The notes beneath the pieces were generated by a model. It did no database searches. It saw nothing but the letters and a program-made list of their open reading frames with translations, and was not told where the DNA came from. Source: JAVVSR01 sp036654095 (GTDB lineage Bacteria > Bacillota > Clostridia > Christensenellales > CAG-917). From it: a stretch of DNA of 64,000 nt. This document shows positions 25,209-34,102 of this stretch, one piece after another. Both the position numbers and the translations under genes were made by a program. The first letter of the stretch is position 1. Each line of letters starts with the position of its first letter. The DNA lies in NCBI GenBank assembly GCA_036654095.1, contig JAVVSR010000005.1:1-64000 (forward strand), read 5' to 3'.

Positions 25209-25802
25209 TTAGTCGTGAACATCTAATATTTGGCTAATTCTATCGAGTATAGCTTCCTTGCCACTTTTGTTTGTTGACGACACAATAAAAATATTATCAA
25301 CACCAAAACCCACTATTGAAGCAATATTTTGACGCGCTTTCGTTTGTTGCAACCTGCTTAACTTATCTGCTTTTGTTGCAATTATTGAAAATGGAATATC
25401 ATAATGAAACAAATAATTTATAAGTTGCAAGTCGTCATTTGTAGGGTCGTGACGTATATCGACCAACACAAAAATATGCTTTAAATGTGCGCTTGTATGT
25501 AAATAACTTTCTATCATTGGCCCCCATTTTTGCTGCTCAGACTTACTTACTTTGGCGTAACCGTAACCGGGTAAGTCAACAAAAATAAACTGCCCTTTAT
25601 TAATTTCAAAATAATTTAACAACCGAGTACGCCCGGGGTCAGCCGATGTCCTTGCTAATCTTCCGATATTCGTCATATAATTTATAAACGATGACTTGCC
25701 AACATTTGATTTACCCGCAATCGCAATTTCTGGTAAATTATATTCGGGCAAGTTTTTTCCGTCAGCAACGGATATTAAAAATTTTGCGTTTGTAATTTGC
25801 AT
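25209..25802 (-). CDS. engB: ribosome biogenesis GTP-binding protein EngB/YsxC
   Basis: TrmE-Era-type GTPase needed for large-subunit assembly. Motifs: G1 AGKSNVGKSSFIN (~30-42), G2 region DPGRTRLLNYF, G3 DLPGYGYAKVS, G4 TKADKL, G5 SSTNKSG. 197 aa from the ATG at 25802, one base after the lon stop, with an SD inside the lon C-terminus. The upstream in-frame extension lies within lon and is not used. lon-engB-type linkage is common in Firmicutes. Confidence 0.95.
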   Translation of the reverse strand: MQITNAKFLISVADGKNLPEYNLPEIAIAGKSNVGKSSFINYMTNIGRLARTSADPGRTRLLNYFEINKGQFIFVDLPGYGYAKVSKSEQQKWGPMIESYLHTSAHLKHIFVLVDIRHDPTNDDLQLINYLFHYDIPFSIIATKADKLSRLQQTKARQNIASIVGFGVDNIFIVSSTNKSGKEAILDRISQILDVHD

Positions 25803-25803
25803 A

Positions 25804-28107
25804 TTACATTCCTTGTATTGAATTGTGGAAAACACTCATCACGTCAGACACTAAAACAAACTGTACGTCATCTCTAACCGATTTTGGTATTTCTTCCATA
25901 TCTTTTTTGTTTTTTTCAGGGATAAGAACCGTGCTAATACCTGCCCTATGAGCCGCTAAAGTTTTTTCCTTAAGCCCGCCAATCGGCAAAACATTGCCTC
26001 GCAATGTAATTTCGCCAGTCATTGCAACATCGCTACGAACACCTTTTTTTGAAAACGCTGACATAACGGCTGTTGCTATTGTAATGCCGGCAGAAGGCCC
26101 GTCTTTTGGTATTGCGCCTTCGGGAACGTGTATATGAATATCCTTTTCCTTAAACAGCTTTTCGTCAATACCCAAGTCGTCAGCGTGCGCGTGTATATAG
26201 CTTATTGCCGTCCGCGCGGACTCCTTCATTACGTCACCCAAATGGCCTGTAAGCAATATGTCGCCTTTTCCGCCGCTTAGAAGCGAAACTTCAATAGTTA
26301 AAATTTCTCCGCCTGCCGATGTCCAAGCTAGCCCTGTTGCTGCGCCAATTTCATCAACTTCATTGCGCTTAAATGACGAATACTTTTCAATACCCAAAAA
26401 GTCACCAATATTTTTTTCAGTTACAACAGTTTTGATATAATCACCACCCTCGACAAGCTTCATCGCAACTTTTCGCATAATATTGGCAATTTCTTTTTCC
26501 AAACCGCGAACTCCAGACTCCCTTGTATAGTTGTAAATAATTTTCAATATGGCTTCATCTTCAAACTCAAGTTGCTGCGACAAAATCCCGTGAGCTAAAA
26601 GTTGTTTATTTATAAGATGTCTTTTTGCAATTTGCAACTTTTCTTCGGGAGTATATCCATTCATTTCTATAATTTCCATTCGGTCATATAGCGCCGCGGG
26701 AATTGAATCGGGATTATTTGCTGTCGTAATAAAAATCACATTTGACAAATCAAACGGCAACTCTAAATAGTTATCGCGAAATGTATTGTTTTGTTCAGGG
26801 TCAAGAACTTCAAGTAACGCGCTTGAGGGGTCGCCTCTAAAATCACTGCTCAGTTTATCGATTTCATCTAATAAAAAAACAGGATTAATTGTACCAGCTT
26901 GCTTAATGTTTGCAATAATACGACCTGGCATTGCGCCTACATAAGTTTTTCTGTGGCCGCGAATTTCCGCTTCGTCGCGAACCCCGCCAAGGCTCATACG
27001 AATGTATTTTCTGCCTAATGCGCGCGCAATCGACTTAACTATTGAAGTTTTGCCAACTCCGGGAGGGCCAACCAAGCAAATAATAGGTTCTTTTTTGCTT
27101 TCGGTCAGTTGTCTAACTGCTAAAAATTCCAAAATCCGTTCCTTAATTTTTTCAAGTCCAAAATGGTCCTCATCTAAGATGACCTTTGCATTTTTAATAT
27201 CATTGTTGTCAACGCTTTCAACATCCCACGGAAGTTCCAATACAAAATCCAAATAATTTCGTTGAATAGCATAATCGGGCGAGCTAACTGGAGTTTTTGC
27301 GTTACGGCGTATATCTTTTTTAAGTTTATCTCGGCTTTCCTCTGAAATTGGCAAAGCCTCAACCAAAGCTAAAGTATTATCTTCGGCGTCATCACCTAAT
27401 TCATCTTGAATTGCCTTGATTTGTTCGCGCAAAAAATATTCCTTTTGACCTTTATCAATACTATTTTTAACTTTTTTTGCTATTTTTTTTTCGATTTTTG
27501 CAATATCAAGTTCTTCCTGCAAAAACTTGTACAAATGTTCAAGTTTTACAACAATATCGTTTTCATCTAAATAAAACTGCTTGTCCCTAACGTTAAACAA
27601 ATGCGCCGTCCTATTTAAAAATGAAACCGTATCTTGGGTATCGTTTAAAATTTGCATCATTTCTTTGTTGATGCGTTCACCTATAAAATAATGCTCCTGA
27701 CAAACTTCCAAGCATTTGCGTTGATACGCCTTTGCTTCGGCGGTACGCGCCTTAGTATCCTTTGCCACGATATATTCTGCCATAAAAATTGGCTCAAATT
27801 CAGCAATACGAACAAGTTTTATGCGTTTTAAAGCTTCTACTACAACGCGTACACTTTCATCTGTATTAGTAATTAATTGCACAACGCGCGCAATTACGCC
27901 AAAATTCTCAATATCATCTCTACGCGGACTAGCAATATCTGCAAATTTTTGCGATACCAGTACCATCATTCCATTGTAGTTTTTGGCTGACTCCTCAACG
28001 GCTTGAAGTGACTTTTTGCGTCCGACATCAAAATTTAATGTTGTGGTTGGAAATACCGTTAATCCCCGTAAAGGAATTAGCGGCAAAATTAATTTTTTAT
28101 CTTCCAT
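25804..28107 (-). CDS. lon: ATP-dependent protease La (Lon)
   Basis: Cytosolic AAA+ serine protease that degrades misfolded and regulatory proteins. The 767-aa protein has an N-terminal substrate domain (LPLIPLRGLTVFPTTTLNFD), a coiled-coil middle, the AAA+ domain with Walker A GPPGVGKTS and Walker B FLLDEIDK, and the C-terminal protease with PKDGPSAGITIATA (catalytic Ser) and its partner Lys in GNVLPIGGLKEK. SD CGGAG. It sits with clpX, clpP and tig, a quality-control block. No CtsR or HrcA operator was recognised in the 229-nt gap upstream. Confidence 0.97.
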   Translation of the reverse strand: MEDKKLILPLIPLRGLTVFPTTTLNFDVGRKKSLQAVEESAKNYNGMMVLVSQKFADIASPRRDDIENFGVIARVVQLITNTDESVRVVVEALKRIKLVRIAEFEPIFMAEYIVAKDTKARTAEAKAYQRKCLEVCQEHYFIGERINKEMMQILNDTQDTVSFLNRTAHLFNVRDKQFYLDENDIVVKLEHLYKFLQEELDIAKIEKKIAKKVKNSIDKGQKEYFLREQIKAIQDELGDDAEDNTLALVEALPISEESRDKLKKDIRRNAKTPVSSPDYAIQRNYLDFVLELPWDVESVDNNDIKNAKVILDEDHFGLEKIKERILEFLAVRQLTESKKEPIICLVGPPGVGKTSIVKSIARALGRKYIRMSLGGVRDEAEIRGHRKTYVGAMPGRIIANIKQAGTINPVFLLDEIDKLSSDFRGDPSSALLEVLDPEQNNTFRDNYLELPFDLSNVIFITTANNPDSIPAALYDRMEIIEMNGYTPEEKLQIAKRHLINKQLLAHGILSQQLEFEDEAILKIIYNYTRESGVRGLEKEIANIMRKVAMKLVEGGDYIKTVVTEKNIGDFLGIEKYSSFKRNEVDEIGAATGLAWTSAGGEILTIEVSLLSGGKGDILLTGHLGDVMKESARTAISYIHAHADDLGIDEKLFKEKDIHIHVPEGAIPKDGPSAGITIATAVMSAFSKKGVRSDVAMTGEITLRGNVLPIGGLKEKTLAAHRAGISTVLIPEKNKKDMEEIPKSVRDDVQFVLVSDVMSVFHNSIQGM

Positions 28108-28336
28108 TTTAACTCCGTTTTAAGTTTATGTTGATTAAAACAGTTATTACAAAACAAATAACTTGTTTTTTTACATATAAATACCTTAAAAATTTATGTT
28201 TCTATTGCAAATAAAAAGAACGTAATTCCCTTCACTTTTAGTATGTTGTATTATAAAGTAATTTTATGTTTATAATTTAAAATAAACAATTTAGTAAATT
28301 CAGTCGCTAAAAATATTGACTTTGCCTAAATTAAAT

Positions 28337-29584
28337 CTAGCCAACATCTCTCAAAATCTGCGGAGGTTGAATTTTATTAATAGAGTCGGCATTAATTATA
28401 ACTTTTTTAATGCTTTTATCACTTGGAATATTATACATAATTTCAAGCATAATGTCCTCTAAAATTGACCTAAGCCCACGCGCGCCAGTCTTAAGTTTAA
28501 TTGCTTTTTTAGCAATAGCCGACAAGGCTTCCGAATCAAATTCCAATTCAACATCATCTAAATTAAACAGCTTTTTATATTGCTTTGTCAAAGCATTTTT
28601 AGGCTCGCTTAAAATTTTAATTAAAGCGGATTCATCTAGCTCATCTATTGAAACTACAATCGGCAAGCGGCCTACAAATTCGGGAATAAGGCCAAATTTA
28701 ATAAGGTCATCTGGCTGAATATCCGCAATAATGTCACTGTATTTTTTAGTATGTTCATCTCTTAGTTTTGCCGTAAAGCCCAATGACGAACTGTCTGTAC
28801 GTTTACCTATAATTTGGTCAAGCCCAACAAACGCGCCACCGCAAATAAATAAAATATTTGTTGTATCAATTTGATAAAGTTCTTGCATAGGGTGTTTGCG
28901 CCCTCCTTGCGGCGGAACGCTTGCAACCGTACTTTCAATAATTTTTAGCAAAGCCTGCTGAACACCTTCGCCCGAAACATCGCGAGTAATAGAAACATTT
29001 TCACTTTTTCGCGAAATTTTATCAATTTCATCAATATAAACAATGCCAATTTCAGCACGCTTAATATCGTCGTCAGCTGCTTGAATTAATTTTAACAAAA
29101 TATTTTCAACGTCCTCGCCCACATAACCTGCTTCAGTAAGCGTTGTAGCGTCCGCAACAGCAAATGGTACATCAAGCACTTGCGCCAACGTTTTCGCAAG
29201 CAATGTTTTGCCACAACCAGTAGGACCTAGCAATAAGATATTGCTTTTTTCCAAAGAAACATCGTCATTGTCAGATTTAAGACTTTTAGAATTAATCCTT
29301 TTATAGTGATTATAAACTGCAACAGACAACACTTTTTTTGCATTGTCTTGACCAATTATATACTCATCAAGTTTAGTTTTAATTTCTTGAGGAGTCAAAA
29401 GATTTACCGCACGCGAATTTTGTATTGAATCATCATCTTCAAACGACTCGTCTGCGAGAATGTCGTTACATTCTTCAATACATTCGTTGCAAATAGTAAT
29501 ACCATTTGGTCCTGCAATTAGCCTCATAACTTCGTCCTCTCCTTTACCGCAAAAGGAACAAAATTGTGTAATTTTTTCGTCCAT
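28337..29584 (-). CDS. clpX: ATP-dependent Clp protease ATP-binding subunit ClpX
   Basis: AAA+ unfoldase that feeds ClpP. The 415-aa protein has a C4 zinc-binding domain (FCSFCGKGEDEV ... CNECIEECNDIL), Walker A GPTGCGKTLLAKTLA, GYVGEDVENILLKL, Walker B IVYIDEIDKI, a sensor-2 GARGLRSILEDIMLEIMY and the ClpP-docking loop region (LGFTAKL). SD AGAGGTG. It lies 246 nt downstream of clpP, with a heptanucleotide repeat in between. Confidence 0.97.
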   Translation of the reverse strand: MDEKITQFCSFCGKGEDEVMRLIAGPNGITICNECIEECNDILADESFEDDDSIQNSRAVNLLTPQEIKTKLDEYIIGQDNAKKVLSVAVYNHYKRINSKSLKSDNDDVSLEKSNILLLGPTGCGKTLLAKTLAQVLDVPFAVADATTLTEAGYVGEDVENILLKLIQAADDDIKRAEIGIVYIDEIDKISRKSENVSITRDVSGEGVQQALLKIIESTVASVPPQGGRKHPMQELYQIDTTNILFICGGAFVGLDQIIGKRTDSSSLGFTAKLRDEHTKKYSDIIADIQPDDLIKFGLIPEFVGRLPIVVSIDELDESALIKILSEPKNALTKQYKKLFNLDDVELEFDSEALSAIAKKAIKLKTGARGLRSILEDIMLEIMYNIPSDKSIKKVIINADSINKIQPPQILRDVG

Positions 29585-29745
29585 AACACCTCTTTAATTT
29601 TTAAAAGCCCTGAATGTCAACGCTTTTTGCAACAAGCATTGAACACACTATAAAATTGCGCCTATATGCAAGTAAGTTGAAGCAGCTTTAATTTGCAAAA
29701 ATCTACTTTCAAAACTTAATTAAAACGATTTCCTATTTTAATTCA

Positions 29746-29841
29746 TTTAGCTTTTAGCTTTTAGCTTTTAGCTTTTAGCTTTTAGCTTTTAGCTTTTAGC
29801 TTTTAGCTTTTAGCTTTTAGCTTTTAGCTTTTAGCTTTTAG
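29746..29841. repeat. 7-bp tandem repeat (CTTTTAG)n overlapping the clpP stop
   Basis: Thirteen perfect copies of CTTTTAG run from 29751 to 29841, with a partial copy at 29746. On the minus strand the unit is CTAAAAG, so the clpP ending (AAA AGC TAA) is made from the array, and TAA recurs in every unit. Confidence 0.97.
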
Positions 29842-30418
29842 GATAAAGTATCTTATCAACAATTCCATAAGCGACAGCCTCTTCTGCTGACATAAAATTA
29901 TCTCTATCAGTATCACGCTCAACAACTTTCAAATCCTGACCAGTCATCTTAGCCAAATACTCATTAAGCTTCTGCTTTGTTTTGGCAATATGCGCAGCTG
30001 CAATCATTACGTCGCTTGCTTGGCCTTGCGCGCCACCCAAAGGTTGATGTATCATAACTTCGCTGTTAGGCAAAGCGTACCTCTTCCCCTTAGTACCGGC
30101 TGCCAAAAGGAATGCGCCCATAGAGGCCGACAATCCTAATGATATAGTGCAAATATCGCATTTAATATAATTCATCGTGTCAAAAATCGCCATACCATCG
30201 GTAACGCTTCCGCCGGGACTGTTTATATAAACAAATATATCCTTGCTAGGGTCTTTAGCTTCAAGATAAATAAGTTGAGCGATAATATAATTTGCAAGTT
30301 CAGTATTAACCTCTCCGCTTAGAAAAATAATTCTATCCTCCAAAAGCCTCGACGCCAAATCATAAGTACGCTCGCCACGGTTAGTTTGTTCCACAACGCT
30401 AATCATTTTTTCAATCAT
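29831..30418 (-). CDS. clpP: ATP-dependent Clp protease proteolytic subunit ClpP
   Basis: Serine protease that forms the chamber with ClpX. The 195-aa protein shows the catalytic Ser motif LGLSASMGAFLLAAG (~94-108), the His in NSEVMIHQP and the Asp in DRDNFMSAEEAVAYG. The N-terminal MIEKMISVVEQTNRGERTYD includes the processed loop typical of Firmicutes. SD AAAAGGAGGT. The last codons lie in a heptanucleotide array, but the length is normal. Confidence 0.97.
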   Translation of the reverse strand: MIEKMISVVEQTNRGERTYDLASRLLEDRIIFLSGEVNTELANYIIAQLIYLEAKDPSKDIFVYINSPGGSVTDGMAIFDTMNYIKCDICTISLGLSASMGAFLLAAGTKGKRYALPNSEVMIHQPLGGAQGQASDVMIAAAHIAKTKQKLNEYLAKMTGQDLKVVERDTDRDNFMSAEEAVAYGIVDKILYPKS

Positions 30419-30622
30419 TGTAACCTCCTTTTACTATAATTATCATATAGTGAAGATTTATTCAAATTTACTAATATTTAGAAGTAAAAATTAATAATTA
30501 AATAAGACTTTGCTTTAAACAATAGGTCGCATTAGAAGCTAACAAAAAAACTTTTTAACGCTATATTGCTGCTTAAATAATTTATTTTCACTAGTTTTGT
30601 AGCAATCAATCGGTAAATTTAA

Positions 30623-31912
30623 TTAAACAGCAGGGCTGTATTCTTTAAGTTTAGCCATAAGAATTTCACTAACATTTTGATTGTACAAATAGCCGATATT
30701 TCTTGGGTCCATTTCTTTTTTATAGACTTCAACCTCTTTATTTTGGGTTTTAGCCATTTCTGCAATTTGTTTTTCAATTTCAGCTTCATCGGGTTTAATG
30801 TCTTCAGCCTTAATGATAGCTTCCAAAATCAAACGTATTTTAACATTTCTAGCAGCAGGTTCTTTATATTCGGCGCTCATTTGCTCGCGAGTTGTGCCAG
30901 TGTACTTGCAATAATCATCGATTTTCATACCTTGATACATTAAACGGTATTCAAATTCTTTAATCATTTCCTCGGCCTGCTCGGTAATCATACACTCGGG
31001 GACTTCAACTTCACAATTAGCAACAATGGCATCAATACGCGCGTTTTCTTCTTTAATTTCCGCTTGCTCTTCCGCCTGTTTAACTAAACCCGCTTTAATA
31101 TCGGCCCTATAAGCCTCTAATGTATCAAATTCGCTTACATCTTTTGCAAAATCATCATCCATAGCAGGTAATTCTTTTTTCTTGATAGCGTTTGCTTTAA
31201 CTGCAAATACCGCGTCCTTGCCAGCAAGGTTTTCAGCGCCATAATCTGCGGGGAACTTAACAGTAATTTCCTTTTCATCGCCCTTCTTTACACCAACAAC
31301 CTGCTCCTCAAAACCGGGAATAAACGTATTTGAACCAAGTTCAAGGTCATAACCTTCGCCCGAACCACCGTCAAATTTAACACCGTCTACGCTGCCTGAA
31401 AAATCAATATTGACAATATCGCCAATTTTACTTTCAACATCGCCCTCAACCTCAACCACGCGAGCGTTTTTATCCTGCGCCAAAATCAATTCGGCTTGAA
31501 CAGCCTCATCGGTAACCTCGACGCTCTCTTTAGCAACAGTCAAGCCCTTGTATTCGCCCAGTTTTACCTCGGGTTTAACAGTAATAGTAACCGCATATTT
31601 AAATGTTGTGTCAGTAAGTTCAATTATATCGGCTTCAGGACGACCAACAGGTTCAATTTCAGGTTCTTTATCCATTGCTTCCGAAAAGTATTTTGGAAGG
31701 ATAATATCAATAGCTTCGTCAATAAATGCGCCCTTTCCATACATACTTTCAATAACTTTGCGCGGAGCTTTGCCTTGACGGAAACCCTCCACTTTAAACT
31801 TACCTTTTGTTTTGTGATAAGCCTCCTCGATGGCGAGTTCAAGCTCCTCAGCGTTGATGTCGATAGTAAACTTAACTTGACTCTTCTCAAGTTTATCTAG
31901 TGTGTAATTCAT
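30623..31912 (-). CDS. tig: trigger factor
   Basis: Ribosome-bound chaperone and prolyl isomerase. 429 aa from the ATG at 31912 (GGAGG 5 nt upstream, MNYTLDKLEKSQVKF start). The ribosome-binding domain contains GFRQGKAPRKVIE, followed by the FKBP-type PPIase domain (GDIVNIDFSGSVDGVKFDGG) and a helical C-terminal chaperone domain. The upstream in-frame extension covers the promoter and is rejected. The tig-clpP-clpX-lon order is classic for Firmicutes. Confidence 0.96.
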   Translation of the reverse strand: MNYTLDKLEKSQVKFTIDINAEELELAIEEAYHKTKGKFKVEGFRQGKAPRKVIESMYGKGAFIDEAIDIILPKYFSEAMDKEPEIEPVGRPEADIIELTDTTFKYAVTITVKPEVKLGEYKGLTVAKESVEVTDEAVQAELILAQDKNARVVEVEGDVESKIGDIVNIDFSGSVDGVKFDGGSGEGYDLELGSNTFIPGFEEQVVGVKKGDEKEITVKFPADYGAENLAGKDAVFAVKANAIKKKELPAMDDDFAKDVSEFDTLEAYRADIKAGLVKQAEEQAEIKEENARIDAIVANCEVEVPECMITEQAEEMIKEFEYRLMYQGMKIDDYCKYTGTTREQMSAEYKEPAARNVKIRLILEAIIKAEDIKPDEAEIEKQIAEMAKTQNKEVEVYKKEMDPRNIGYLYNQNVSEILMAKLKEYSPAV

Positions 31913-31955
31913 ATAACCTCCAGACTTTTGTCTTTTTTTTACGATAGTATATAAT

Positions 31956-31984
31956 AATATAACATACTTCAAAGTAATTTGCAA
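31956..31984 (-). promoter_or_regulatory. probable sigma-A promoter of tig
   Basis: Minus strand TTGCAA (31979-31984), 17-bp spacer, TATATT (31956-31961), 44 nt before the tig ATG. A TATACT a few bases further downstream is an alternative -10. Confidence 0.5.
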
Positions 31985-32032
31985 ATGCTTACACTCGTTT
32001 TTCGATTTTTTTAAAGTATGATTTTGTCGAAA

Positions 32033-32041
32033 TTTGTAAAA
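32033..32041. promoter_or_regulatory. Spo0A-box-like sequence between tig and rqcH
   Basis: TTTGTCGAA on the plus strand, about 50 nt upstream of the tig -35 and 180 nt upstream of rqcH. A nine-base match can be chance; it is listed because the same sequence recurs at two other promoters here. Confidence 0.25.
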
Positions 32042-32221
32042 AAGAAATTGGGAACAACAAACTGCTTGCGAAACAATCGCTGATAATATATACTGAGAAA
32101 TTGTAGCAAATAAAAATGTTTTCAGCCTATAATTAAGTATTCGCGCTGAATTAAATGATATACTAGCCTATTTTTCGTACATATTATACCATTTTTAATG
32201 ATTTTTAAAAGGAAACAATAT

Positions 32222-33940
32222 ATGCCATCTGATTTATTTACAATTAAATGCTTATGCGCTGAATTAAATGATATGCTAAGCTATGGGCGCGTACAAAAAG
32301 TTACTCAGCCCGAAACAGACGAAATTAGAATTGAAATTAAAAACAGAGGCGAACGATTAACGCTTGTTATTTCAGCCAACCCAGTCGCGCCAAGATGCCA
32401 TTTGTCAAGTGACAAAAAAGACAATCCTATTAGCGCGCCAACTTTTTGTATGTTGCTGCGAAAGTATCTACTTTCGTGCGAGGTAAAAAGTGTATCCGTC
32501 GCAAATGACGACCGCATTTTTTGCTTTGAATTTGAAGGACGCGACGAGCTTTGCGATAACAAAGTTTACAAGCTATACTTTGAATTAATGAGCCGATATA
32601 GCAATATAATTTTAACCAATTCTGACGGACAAATTTTTGATTGCTTGCATCGCATAAATTTTGATGCAAATATTGACCGCGTACTTGTGCCTACAATCAA
32701 ATACTCGTTTCCTAAAAAAGCAGACAAAGCTGAACTAAATGAATATGATAAAATTTCCGAAAACCTGCTATCTTGCGCTGAAACTTCTGCGTTAAATGCC
32801 ATTTTGCAATCAATTAACGGACTTTCAAAACAGACTGCTAATGAATTTATTTACCGCTCGTGTTTTTCTATGCCTGCGAACAATGAAAATATTGCTAAAT
32901 TATTAAATGAAATAAAGCTGTTTAACGAAATATACAATTCAACTCTTTATAAACCAGCTGTTCTTTCAAATTATTCCGATTTTTTTGCAACGCCCTATTT
33001 GAGTTTAAAAGCTGACAATGAATACATTTTATGCAAAACTTTAAACGAAGCCTGCGAGTTGACAACCTTTCAAGCCGACAAAAAAGTTCGTATTGACAGC
33101 AACTCAAAAGATATTGTATTAGCTACTAAACGATATCGCGACAAGCTTGTAAAAAAAATTGGGTTTGCAACTGAAAAACTTGCCGAATGTGAAAATATGG
33201 AAAATATTAAAATTTCGGGCGAACTGCTGATGTCGAACCTTTATAAACTCAAAAAAGGTGATACTTTTGCGCTAATTGACAACTATTATGATGAGTACAA
33301 GCCAACTAAAATTACTTTAGACGAAAAGAAAACACCTCAACAAAATGCCACATCTTATTACACAAAATATGCCAAGCTAAAACGCGCAAAGTCAATTTGT
33401 GAACAGCAAGTTTCCGACTACACCACTGAATTAGAGTATATTAATTCAATTCTCGAGTCGCTTGAGCGCGCGTCATTATCTGATGTTGTTGACATAAAGC
33501 AAGAGTTAAGCGCAATAGGTGTAATTAAAAAACAACCGCTTCAAAAAGGCTCAAAAAAACCAATGCCCAGCAAGCCAAAGTCGTTTTTAATTAACGGATA
33601 CTGCGTATACGTTGGGACAAATAATGCGCTAAATAATACTGTAACTTTTGAATTAGGACGAAGCTATGACATTTGGTTTCACATAAAAAACTTACACGGA
33701 AGCCACGCAATTATACGAAAAAACTCAGAAGATGAGTCCATTTCTAGCGATGTTATTTTAAAAGTAGCTGAAATATGCGCCTACTATTCTACCGCTAGAA
33801 ATAGTCAAAACGTTGCAATAGATTTTACCGAAAGGCGCAATGTAAAAAGGATTAAAGGCGGTGGATTAGGTATGGTAAATTATCAAAACTATAAAACTGT
33901 TTTTATCAATCCCAATCCTCACGACGAACTTTTAATATGA
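32222..33940 (+). CDS. rqcH: NFACT-family ribosome quality-control protein RqcH
   Basis: Binds stalled 50S subunits and directs alanine tailing of nascent chains. 572 aa from the ATG at 32222, which follows AAAAGGA; an upstream ATG at 32198 lacks an SD. NFACT-N carries Asp97-Arg98, matching the DR motif essential in B. subtilis RqcH, and ELMSRYSNIIL. Helix-hairpin-helix and coiled-coil regions follow. The C-terminal NFACT-R domain has YDIWFHIKNLHGSHAIIR. Single-gene unit, convergent with the ABC-F gene and sharing its terminator. Confidence 0.93.
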   Translation: MPSDLFTIKCLCAELNDMLSYGRVQKVTQPETDEIRIEIKNRGERLTLVISANPVAPRCHLSSDKKDNPISAPTFCMLLRKYLLSCEVKSVSVANDDRIFCFEFEGRDELCDNKVYKLYFELMSRYSNIILTNSDGQIFDCLHRINFDANIDRVLVPTIKYSFPKKADKAELNEYDKISENLLSCAETSALNAILQSINGLSKQTANEFIYRSCFSMPANNENIAKLLNEIKLFNEIYNSTLYKPAVLSNYSDFFATPYLSLKADNEYILCKTLNEACELTTFQADKKVRIDSNSKDIVLATKRYRDKLVKKIGFATEKLAECENMENIKISGELLMSNLYKLKKGDTFALIDNYYDEYKPTKITLDEKKTPQQNATSYYTKYAKLKRAKSICEQQVSDYTTELEYINSILESLERASLSDVVDIKQELSAIGVIKKQPLQKGSKKPMPSKPKSFLINGYCVYVGTNNALNNTVTFELGRSYDIWFHIKNLHGSHAIIRKNSEDESISSDVILKVAEICAYYSTARNSQNVAIDFTERRNVKRIKGGGLGMVNYQNYKTVFINPNPHDELLI

Positions 33941-34037
33941 TTTAATTACAATGATTTTCACTTATTCACACATTTGCACATATTGAAAAACTGCTAAAGT
34001 ACTATTAAATATTGCTTATTGTATAATACTTTTTGTC

Positions 34038-34073
34038 AAAAAAACCATAAATTTTCAAATTTTATGGTTTTTT
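34038..34073. terminator. bidirectional terminator between rqcH and the ABC-F gene
   Basis: AAAACCATAAA (34041-34051) pairs with TTTATGGTTTT (34061-34071), flanked by A- and T-runs on either side, between two convergent stops. Confidence 0.8.
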
Positions 34074-34102
34074 AACAATTTTCATTTAATATGATTTTTA
34101 TT

